A program made the translations under genes and the position numbers. From the NCBI GenBank assembly GCA_035653295.1, contig DASRCB010000378.1, positions 1-20,586 of the forward strand: DNA of 20,586 nucleotides, written 5' to 3'. The notes under the pieces were generated by a model. The model was not told the origin of the DNA. It saw only the letters and a program-made list of their open reading frames with translations, and did not search any database. Numbering within the stretch: position 1 is the stretch's first letter; each line of letters begins with the position of its first letter. This stretch comes from DASRCB01 sp035653295. Lineage in GTDB: Bacteria > Acidobacteriota > Terriglobia > Bryobacterales > Bryobacteraceae. Below, in pieces: positions 15,053 to 20,586 of the stretch.

Positions 15053-15946
15053 CTAAGACGAGGGATGAGCGGCGCGGCGGAACGGTTTCAGCTCAACGGC
15101 GAGAATGCCGGCCATGATGAGCGCGGCGCCCGCCAGCGCGCGATGACTGAGCAGTTCACCGGCTACGATCCATGACGCAGCCCAGGCGAATACCGGCTCG
15201 AGGGAGAAGATGATGGCCGTGCGGGTCGGGCTGCTGTACTGCTGCGCCCAGGTCTGGACAGCGAACGCGAAGGCGGTGGCCAGGAGGCTGGTGATGAGCA
15301 GCGCGGTAACCAGGCGTGGAGTCCAGTGGAGATGCACGGGGTCGGCCCACCAGAAGGATGCCGCGGAGAGAAGGGCGCAGGTGGCGATCTGTGTCACGGC
15401 GAGAGCGGACGTGTCCGCGTCCTTCGCAAAGTGGCCAAGTATCACGATGTGGAACGCGAAGGCGACCGCGCAGCCGCCGACCAGCAGGTCGCCCCGATTG
15501 ACGCCGCCCGCGCCGGGCTCGAACGTCATCAGGCCCATGCCCACGGCCGCCAACAGCACGCCGAACGCCTCGCTCGCGGTGGGCAGGCGCCGATAGATCA
15601 CTGCGCCGACCAGCGGAACAAGCGGGATGTAAAGCCCGGTGATGAACGCGGCCTTCGATGCGCCGGTGTAATTCAGACCGAGGGTTTGGAACGCGTATCC
15701 GGCGAAAAGGAAAACGCCGGCGATCAGCCCGCCGCGCAGCGCGAGACGCGCCGCTTTGCCTCGCCGGATGCGGCGATGGAGGATGATGGCGAGAGCCGCC
15801 GCGGCCATGCTGAAGCGGATGGCCAGAAACAGCAGGGTCGAGGCGTCCGCCAGCGCTTCCTTGACGATGATGAACGTGGCGCCCCACGTAAGGCAGACGA
15901 GGGCGAGGGAGAAATCCGTCCGCCAGCGCGGCGGGGCGGCGCTCAT
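15053..15946 (-). CDS. EamA/DMT-family transporter
   Basis: A 297-residue inner-membrane carrier of the drug/metabolite transporter superfamily, with two EamA repeats and about ten hydrophobic segments. The first repeat begins FSLALVCLTWGATFIIVKEA, the hallmark 'W-G-x-x-F' helix 1, and continues to FQTLGLNYTGASKAAFITGL. The second repeat ends with SSPTRTAIIFSLEPVFAWAA and ILAVELKP. Substrates in this family range from amino acids and nucleosides to drugs, and none can be assigned. The ATG at 15946 was chosen because the transmembrane pattern starts just after it, GGCGG precedes it, and it overlaps the peptidase stop (ATGA at 15943-15946); the frame remains open upstream but that part lies within the peptidase gene. 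Translational coupling to a peptidase hints at export of an amino acid or peptide product, which is speculation. Confidence 0.92.
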   Translation of the reverse strand: MSAAPPRWRTDFSLALVCLTWGATFIIVKEALADASTLLFLAIRFSMAAAALAIILHRRIRRGKAARLALRGGLIAGVFLFAGYAFQTLGLNYTGASKAAFITGLYIPLVPLVGAVIYRRLPTASEAFGVLLAAVGMGLMTFEPGAGGVNRGDLLVGGCAVAFAFHIVILGHFAKDADTSALAVTQIATCALLSAASFWWADPVHLHWTPRLVTALLITSLLATAFAFAVQTWAQQYSSPTRTAIIFSLEPVFAWAASWIVAGELLSHRALAGAALIMAGILAVELKPFRRAAHPSS

Positions 15947-17232
15947 TCCGCCGTTCCGGCGGCGACTGGAAGTGGCAGAGAACGCAACAGCAGCGCGAGC
16001 GCGAGCAGTACACGCCGGAGACCCAGCTCGCGGCGTTCGGGACTGTACCATTCCGCGGGGGTGTGCGCGCCTCCGCCGAGGCCGCCCGCACCGATTGAGA
16101 CGGCCTGAAGACCGAGGGACAGCGGGATGTTCGCGTCCGTCGAGGCGCAGTCGATCTGTGCGCGGATGCCGAGCTGCGCGTCCACCGCTCGCAGCGCATT
16201 CAGGATCGGCGCGTCGTTCGCCAGCCGCCCGCCGGGACGGGAGCCGATCTCGCGAACCAAAGCGGTCACGCGCCCGCCGGTAGCGCGGTCGTTTTCCATT
16301 TCCACCGCACGCTCCACACAGTTGGTGAGTGCAAGCGACAGGTCGTCCAGTTTATGCGGGCTTTCGGAACGGATATCGAGCTTGGTGCGCGCGCTGGTGG
16401 GAATCGAGTTGATGCTCAGGCCGCCTTCAACAATGCCGAAATTAAACGATGAGCGCGGGCCGCCGTTACTGTGGAGGGGCGTGTCGGCAAAGAGCGCGAT
16501 GGCGCGGCTGAGCGCGTGGACGGGGTTGCCGATACCGTAATCGCTCCAGCTGTGGCCGCCGGGGCCGCTGATGGTGACGTCGAATCGGCGGCTGGCCAGG
16601 GCCTGGCAGGTAATGTGGTCCGTTCCGGGGCCGTCGAGAACAAGAAACGCGGCGAAGCGATCGGCCAAAGGCGACTGGCGGCAGAGATAGCGCATGCCGC
16701 CGAGGTTGCCTTCCCCTTCCTCGCCAACGTTGGCGATGAAGACGATGGAAGCGGCGGCGGCGCCGGCGATGCTTTCGTCACAGGAGCGGAGGGCGGCGGC
16801 GAGGGCCAGCAGGGCCGCGAGGCCAGCGCCATTGTCGGAAACGCCGGGCCCGTGGAAACGCCCATCGGGACCCCACGTGACCTCCGTTTCGGAGTTGCGC
16901 GGCGCCAGCACGGTGTCGAGATGCGCGGTGATGGCGATCAGCGGCCCACCCGCTTTGCCGTGCGGAAAGGCGATTACGTTGCCTCCGCGATCCACCGATG
17001 CGTCACAGCCGAGCGAGGCGAACTGGCGCTGCATCCATTCCGCGCGCTTTTGCTCGAAAAAGGTCGGCGCCGGCACACGGCACAGCTGCAGATGCTGATC
17101 ATTAATCCACTGTTTTTCACGACTGAAGAACTGCAGGCATTCGCGCAGACCGGGTGCGCTGGCCACTTCCGCGGCGGTCTTCAGGAGCGGGTTGGCGGGC
17201 GCGTTTCCCGCGCCATTGCGGTTGGCCGCCAC
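15943..17232 (-). CDS. M20-family metallopeptidase
   Basis: A 429-residue zinc-dependent exo- or dipeptidase of the M20 (peptidase T/ArgE-like) family. Metal and catalytic residues are in order: His104 and Asp106 (TAHLDTV), bridging Asp133 (GPGVSDNGAG), catalytic Glu171 and metal-binding Glu172 (NVGEEGEGNLGG), Asp200 (LVLDGP) and His390 (GGGAHTPAEW). The dimerisation domain lies at about 215-325 (ISGPGGHSWSDYGIGNP, including the conserved substrate-binding His227). No signal peptide is visible, so it is probably cytosolic. The start is a GTG at 17232, the only usable start after an in-frame stop at 17242-17244; no Shine-Dalgarno sequence is visible. It is followed with an ATGA overlap by the EamA transporter. 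Confidence 0.92.
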   Translation of the reverse strand: MAANRNGAGNAPANPLLKTAAEVASAPGLRECLQFFSREKQWINDQHLQLCRVPAPTFFEQKRAEWMQRQFASLGCDASVDRGGNVIAFPHGKAGGPLIAITAHLDTVLAPRNSETEVTWGPDGRFHGPGVSDNGAGLAALLALAAALRSCDESIAGAAAASIVFIANVGEEGEGNLGGMRYLCRQSPLADRFAAFLVLDGPGTDHITCQALASRRFDVTISGPGGHSWSDYGIGNPVHALSRAIALFADTPLHSNGGPRSSFNFGIVEGGLSINSIPTSARTKLDIRSESPHKLDDLSLALTNCVERAVEMENDRATGGRVTALVREIGSRPGGRLANDAPILNALRAVDAQLGIRAQIDCASTDANIPLSLGLQAVSIGAGGLGGGAHTPAEWYSPERRELGLRRVLLALALLLRSLPLPVAAGTAE

Positions 17233-17307
17233 ATTGTCAGTTTAACGGAGGGCCCACGTGGAGCGCGCTATTTGGCCCACGCTGTCACTTGGAGCCGAGC
17301 TTTGCGT

Positions 17308-17520
17308 TCAGCCGCCCGTATTGGTGAAATCCGCCTCCACGACCGTGCCCGTCGCTCCGCCAATGCCAACCTGCGAGCCCGCCGCAGCCGTGAAGTGAAT
17401 GAGCAGATCCTGCGTGACCGGGATCTCTCCATTCCGCGGCGCGTTGGTCCACTGCACCTCGGGTGGCCGCTGGAAGGAGAATTCTGGTGCAAAACATACA
17501 AGCAGGCAAGTAACCCGAAT
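17308..17520 (-). pseudogene. Short coding-like frame, possibly a truncated gene or small secreted protein
   Basis: The 340-base interval 17233-17572 between the peptidase and the alcohol dehydrogenase is not empty. On the leftward strand a frame is open from 17559 to a TGA at 17308-17310. Its last 59 codons have strongly G/C-biased third positions, as real genes here do, and the product looks protein-like: a hydrophobic VTCLLVCFA segment, then FQRPPEVQWTNAPRNGEIPV, later GSQVGIGGATGTVVEADFTN and a final TGG. There is no ATG; possible starts are ATT at 17520, CTG at 17505 or GTG at 17457 (49 residues). It may be the surviving end of a larger gene cut off when the dehydrogenase region arrived, or a small exported protein with a rare start. 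I do not recognise the family. It reads toward the peptidase, 75 bases upstream of it. Confidence 0.4.
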
Positions 17521-17572
17521 CCCCCTTCCGCGTGCATCCGGGCGCGCGGGAGCGGAATCTTATTCCTGTAAC

Positions 17573-18664
17573 ATGTCCACACTCACAATTCCGACGACAT
17601 CCTCCGCGTCAACGGCGCCCGGTGTGACAAAGGCATACGCGGCTCAGGCGGCAACTTCGCCGCTCGCGCCCTGGAGCATCCGGCGGCGCGAGCCCACGCC
17701 CGATGACGTGGCCATTGAAATCCTGTTCTGCGGCGTGTGCCACTCCGATCTGCACACCGCGCGCAACGAATGGCAGGGCACAAGATATCCGGTCGTACCC
17801 GGACATGAGATTGTCGGTCGCGTCACTGCCGTGGGTAACAACGTGACAAAGTTCAAGCCGGGCGATCTCGCCGGCGTGGGATGCATGGTGGATTCGTGCC
17901 GCGTGTGCTCGAGCTGCAGACGCGGGCTCGAACAGTACTGCGAAAACTCTCTGACCCTCACCTATAACAGCGAGGATAAGCACCTCAGTGGCATGACGTA
18001 CGGCGGCTACTCGGAAAACATCGTCGTGGATCAGGCCTTCGTGCTGAAGATCTCCGGCAAACTCGACCTCGCCGCGACCGCTCCCCTGCTCTGCGCCGGT
18101 ATCACAACATATTCGCCCCTGCGGCACTGGAACGTAGGCGCAGGCCAGAAGGTCGGCGTCGTCGGACTCGGCGGGCTCGGCCACATGGCCCTCAAGTTCG
18201 CGCATGCCTTTGGCGCGCACGTCGCACTCTTCACCACCTCGCCGCGCAAAGCCGAGGACGCAAAGCGCCTCGGCGCGGATGAAGTCATTGTGTCCACCAG
18301 CGGCGACATGGCGAAACACGCCAACAGCTTCGACTTCATTCTCGACGCTGTCTCCGCCCAGCACGACATTAACGAGTATCTGAAGCTGTTGAAGCTGGAC
18401 GGAACGCTGGTGCAGGTGGGCGCGCCCGCCGAGCCCCTGCGGGTCAGCGTTTTCAACCTCCTGTTTCCCCGGAAGCAGTTCGCCGGATCGCTGATCGGCG
18501 GCATCGCCGAGACGCAGGAAATGCTCGATTTCTGCGCCGAGCACGGCATCGTCAGCGACATCGAAATGATCGCCATGCAGCAGATCAACGAGGCTTACGA
18601 CCGGCTGCTGCGGAGCGACGTCAAATACCGCTTCGCCATCGACATGGCGTCTCTGAAGCAGTAA
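17573..18664 (+). CDS. Zinc-dependent alcohol dehydrogenase (YahK/CAD type)
   Basis: A 363-residue medium-chain NAD(P)-dependent alcohol dehydrogenase/aldehyde reductase of the cinnamyl-alcohol-dehydrogenase/YahK class. Catalytic zinc ligands are Cys56 (CGVCHSDLH), His78 (VPGHE) and Cys174 (PLLCAGIT). The structural zinc uses Cys109, Cys112, Cys115 and Cys123 (SCRVCSSCRRGLEQYC). The Rossmann motif is VGLGGLGHMA (197-206). After strand 2 the sequence TTSPRKAEDA offers a Ser/Arg pair that would favour NADP(H), as in this class. Residues 1-17 (MSTLTIPTTSSASTAPG) are an extra low-complexity N-terminus before the usual beginning VTKAYAAQ; a GTG at 17624 is an alternative start. No Shine-Dalgarno sequence is near the ATG; GGAAT-CTT-ATTCC (17554-17566), a 5-bp inverted repeat, lies just before it. 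Its last 44 bases overlap the convergent PEP-CTERM gene. Confidence 0.94.
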   Translation: MSTLTIPTTSSASTAPGVTKAYAAQAATSPLAPWSIRRREPTPDDVAIEILFCGVCHSDLHTARNEWQGTRYPVVPGHEIVGRVTAVGNNVTKFKPGDLAGVGCMVDSCRVCSSCRRGLEQYCENSLTLTYNSEDKHLSGMTYGGYSENIVVDQAFVLKISGKLDLAATAPLLCAGITTYSPLRHWNVGAGQKVGVVGLGGLGHMALKFAHAFGAHVALFTTSPRKAEDAKRLGADEVIVSTSGDMAKHANSFDFILDAVSAQHDINEYLKLLKLDGTLVQVGAPAEPLRVSVFNLLFPRKQFAGSLIGGIAETQEMLDFCAEHGIVSDIEMIAMQQINEAYDRLLRSDVKYRFAIDMASLKQ

Positions 18665-19355
18665 CGCCCTGCTCCGCGCCCGCTAACCGGCGCCGCGTCA
18701 TCCATACCAGCACAGCAACGCCGATCAGGCCGATACCGATCACGCCAAAGGTGGCCGGCTCAGGCGTAGCCATCGTGCCGGTGACCGCGAACTCAACAGG
18801 CAACGATGTGCCCGAAAAGTTCGACCCAGCCGTATATCCGCTGTTGATCGATGCGCCATAAGACCACTGGTCACCCACAAACGTCACGCCCGGTGCGGTC
18901 GTGTAATTCCCCTGAATCGGGTAGTTATACTGCCACGCCGTATTTGGCACGGGACTGTCCAGCACCAGATAATACGTCCCCGGGCCGAGGGACCCGAGAT
19001 GAAACAGATCCACATCGGTCGGATTGGTCGGCGTCGTAACTGAGCCTCGAGCGATTCCGTCCGCCGCGAAACTCGTCCCCGGGCCGATGGCCGTGACGAG
19101 CGCGTAATTGGCCGTCCCCGGGCTTCCGACCGTGAACAGGTTCGCGAAGAAATCCACGCCGGTGTAGGTCGCGTTCTGCGTCCACTCCACCGCATACACC
19201 ATTGGCGTGAGGCCGTCGGAAGCATACGGCGCATAATAGCCGAGTGGTTCGCTGGACTGTGAATTCCCGGCGGACTGAATGATCGTGGTCGCCCCCGCCT
19301 GCGCCATCAGCAGACAGGCGGCAAAAGGAACTGCTGCGTACTTTGGGAATGACAT
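18621..19355 (-). CDS. PEP-CTERM sorting-domain protein with C-terminal extension
   Basis: A 244-residue exported protein. A signal peptide (AAVPFAACLLMAQAGA, cleavage about residue 22) is followed by a beta-rich, Thr/Gly/Tyr-rich body with no family I recognise (VDLFHLGSLGPGTYYLVLDS resembles domains of other exosortase substrates). The end carries a PEP-CTERM signal: PEP at 198-200, a hydrophobic segment FGVIGIGLIGVAVLVWM (about 203-219) and RRR at 221-223. This is where exosortase would cleave and transfer the protein to the envelope or matrix. Normally the protein stops at the arginines; here 21 more residues follow and run into the 3' end of the dehydrogenase gene. GGAG 8 bases before the ATG at 19355 fixes the start (a TTG at 19382 is less likely). 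No exosortase gene is in the window. Confidence 0.85.
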   Translation of the reverse strand: MSFPKYAAVPFAACLLMAQAGATTIIQSAGNSQSSEPLGYYAPYASDGLTPMVYAVEWTQNATYTGVDFFANLFTVGSPGTANYALVTAIGPGTSFAADGIARGSVTTPTNPTDVDLFHLGSLGPGTYYLVLDSPVPNTAWQYNYPIQGNYTTAPGVTFVGDQWSYGASINSGYTAGSNFSGTSLPVEFAVTGTMATPEPATFGVIGIGLIGVAVLVWMTRRRLAGAEQGVTASETPCRWRSGI

Positions 19356-19510
19356 GTGGTGGTCTCCGTGAGAGGCTGTCAACCGGGATAGCGATGAAAT
19401 CCGGCTGAGCCCCTCACGGCTCCGGGCGATCCGTCACAACGTTTCTGGCAATCGCCGCTTTGCTGCGCCCCGCGACGTGGACATGTGCGGAGAACCGGCG
19501 CGCCTGCGCC
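19356..19510. other. Intergenic region between hydrolase end and PEP-CTERM start
   Basis: 155 bases without a convincing gene. They should hold the PEP-CTERM promoter, but no good -35/-10 pair was seen; a TTGACA on the leftward strand (about 19375-19380) is too close to the ATG to serve. A weak hairpin, GAGCC (19407-19411) with GGCTC (19418-19422), could help end the hydrolase transcript. Confidence 0.3.
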
Positions 19511-20167
19511 TCAGCGGGACCGCAGATGGCGCACAAACCAGTCGCGCGCCAGGCGTGCGACATCGTCCAGCTTGCCGGGCTCTTCAAAAAGATGCGTCGC
19601 GCCGGGCACGATGTCCATGCGCTTTACGCACTGCAGTTGTTCGAACGCCACGCGATTCATCTCGATAACCGGAGTGTCCCGCGCTCCGACGATCAGCAGG
19701 GTTGGCGCCTGCACAGCTGACAGCGCCTCACGCGCCAGATCCGGCCGCCCGCCGCGCGACACCACGGCGCGAATGAACTCGGGCCGCTCCGCCGCCGCGA
19801 CCAGAGCCGCGCCGCCGCCAGTGCTGGCGCCGAAGCACCCGATATCCAGCCGCCCGGTCGCCGGGTGACTCGAAAGCCACTCGGCCGCCTCGATGAGCCG
19901 CCCCGCGAGCATGCCGATGTCGAACCGCAGCTCGCGCGTGACATCATCTACCTCCTCCTCGGCGGCCGTGAGCAGGTCGATCAGCAGGGTGGCGAGTCCG
20001 GCCTGCTGCAGCATTGCAGCTACGTATCGATTTCGCGGGCTGAAACGGCTGCTTCCGCTGCCGTGCGCGAACAGCACGACACCGCGCGCCTGCGGCGGAA
20101 TGGTGAGGTCGCCTTCCAGACCGGTCGGCGGGATTGCGACCGGGATTGGCTCAGGGCCGGACGCCAT
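19511..20167 (-). CDS. Dienelactone-hydrolase-like alpha/beta hydrolase
   Basis: A 218-residue cytosolic alpha/beta hydrolase. The oxyanion-hole region is VVLFAHGSGSSRFSPRN (about 30-46). The nucleophile elbow GASTGG holds Ser115, the acid is Asp164 (LIVGARDTPV) and the base His192 (VPGATHLFEEPG), so the triad is complete. Length is at the short end of the DLH group. The substrate is unknown. The ATG at 20167 lies 17 bases inside the end of the preceding phosphoribosyltransferase gene, in another frame, so the two are translationally coupled. In some bacteria (for example Mycobacterium tuberculosis Rv0571c, as I recall) the same two domains form one polypeptide, which points to a shared pathway. 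Confidence 0.9.
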   Translation of the reverse strand: MASGPEPIPVAIPPTGLEGDLTIPPQARGVVLFAHGSGSSRFSPRNRYVAAMLQQAGLATLLIDLLTAAEEEVDDVTRELRFDIGMLAGRLIEAAEWLSSHPATGRLDIGCFGASTGGGAALVAAAERPEFIRAVVSRGGRPDLAREALSAVQAPTLLIVGARDTPVIEMNRVAFEQLQCVKRMDIVPGATHLFEEPGKLDDVARLARDWFVRHLRSR

Positions 20168-20586
20168 CGTGCTGCCCCGCGGCGGCCAGCAACTGCCGCA
20201 CTTCTGCGTCGCTCGTTTGCGCGAAATCCGCGTACCACGCGCTTACCGCGTAGAAGTCCTCCGGCGCATCGACACACACGATCTCGTCCGCCAGCGACCG
20301 GAACTCCTCCACCACACTTTGCGGAGCCACCGGAACCGCGACTACGATTCGCGCGGCCTGCTTGTGGCGCAGGGCGGCGACGGCGGCTTTCATCGTTGAT
20401 CCGGTTGCCAGACCATCGTCCACCAGAATGCAAACGCGGCCGGCGACATGCGGCGGCGGCAGGTCGTCCCGGTACGCTCGTTCGCGGCGGGCGATTTCCT
20501 GCGCCTCGCGCGCTGCGACAGCGTCGATCATCCCGCGCGAGATTTGCAGATGACGGATCACGTCCTCGTTGAGCACCAGCTCGCCG
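20151..20586 (-). CDS. Phosphoribosyltransferase-domain protein (N-terminus outside window)
   Basis: The last about 144 residues of a type I phosphoribosyltransferase-fold protein. The PRPP-binding motif CILVDDGLATGSTMKAAVAA is intact (Asp-Asp followed by the Thr-Gly-Ser-Thr loop). Before it, LNEDVIRHLQ and AREAQEIARRERAYRD are the usual lead-in, and after it VVAVPVAPQSVVEEFRSLAD and FYAVSAWYADFAQTSDAEV form the family's typical C-terminus. The frame stays open to the window edge, where it reads GELVLNEDV; the normal N-terminal half (about 75 residues) is expected beyond it, so an apparent start near 20576 is internal. The reaction is not known for this subgroup, which lacks clear nucleotide-base specificity. 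It is followed by the overlapping hydrolase gene. Confidence 0.9.
   Translation of the reverse strand, partial: GELVLNEDVIRHLQISRGMIDAVAAREAQEIARRERAYRDDLPPPHVAGRVCILVDDGLATGSTMKAAVAALRHKQAARIVVAVPVAPQSVVEEFRSLADEIVCVDAPEDFYAVSAWYADFAQTSDAEVRQLLAAAGQHDGVRP

Noticed and set aside
17554..17566. GGAAT-CTT-ATTCC before the alcohol dehydrogenase as an operator
   Set aside because: Arms of 5 bp arise easily by chance and no regulator gene is adjacent; kept only as a remark in the gene entry.
17399..17572. N-terminal extension of the alcohol dehydrogenase upstream of 17573
   Set aside because: The extra 58 residues have no similarity to the family, and the region is better explained by a coding-like frame on the opposite strand.

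Overview
The window is GC-rich, gene-dense bacterial DNA. The best guess for the source is an Acidobacteriota genome of the Solibacter/Bryobacter type. This rests on a 1057-residue Oar-like TonB-dependent receptor with an N-terminal carboxypeptidase-regulatory-like domain, which is a hallmark of that phylum, on a PEP-CTERM exoprotein, and on the Gram-negative envelope genes. The assignment is inference; there is no rRNA or other phylogenetic marker here.

Left part (1-9056). An amino-acid permease, cut by the window edge, runs leftward. Diverging from it is a tightly packed rightward operon: TetR regulator, TolC-like outer-membrane channel, HlyD/YbhG-like adaptor, two ABC ATPases, two ABC-2 permeases, and a small YfcE-type metallophosphoesterase. 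Most junctions are start/stop overlaps (ATGA or TGATG) or gaps of a few bases, so these genes are probably co-transcribed and translationally coupled. The set matches the Escherichia coli cecR-ybhG-ybhF-ybhS-ybhR tripartite exporter with two differences: the single double-ATPase YbhF is split into two genes, and a dedicated TolC-type gene is built in. It would export a small toxic compound, sensed by the TetR protein, across both membranes.

Middle part (9057-13383). Immediately after the phosphoesterase stop lies a perfect 14-bp inverted repeat with a 9-base spacer. Its right arm ends on the A of the next start codon. It precedes a two-gene unit: the TonB-dependent receptor and, overlapping its end by 7 bases, a regulator made of an XRE-type helix-turn-helix fused to a periplasmic-binding-protein-like domain of the COG1910/PF12727 (molybdate-binding-like) type. 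The simplest reading is a self-contained, ligand-controlled outer-membrane uptake module in which the regulator binds the inverted repeat. This is the most interesting signal in the window. A 10-bp hairpin separates it from the convergent htrA gene.

Right part (13384-20586). Leftward genes: an HtrA/DegP-type protease with two PDZ domains and its own promoter region; an EamA transporter overlapped by an M20-type metallopeptidase (peptidase then exporter, ATGA-coupled); and a short, coding-like, possibly broken frame upstream of the peptidase. A rightward zinc alcohol dehydrogenase (YahK/CAD type) collides tail-to-tail with a leftward PEP-CTERM protein whose end is extended into the dehydrogenase gene. 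The window closes with a leftward pair: a phosphoribosyltransferase (5' end outside the window) overlapping a dienelactone-hydrolase-like protein. These two domains are found fused in some bacteria. No tRNA, rRNA, CRISPR array, insertion sequence or prophage gene was seen.
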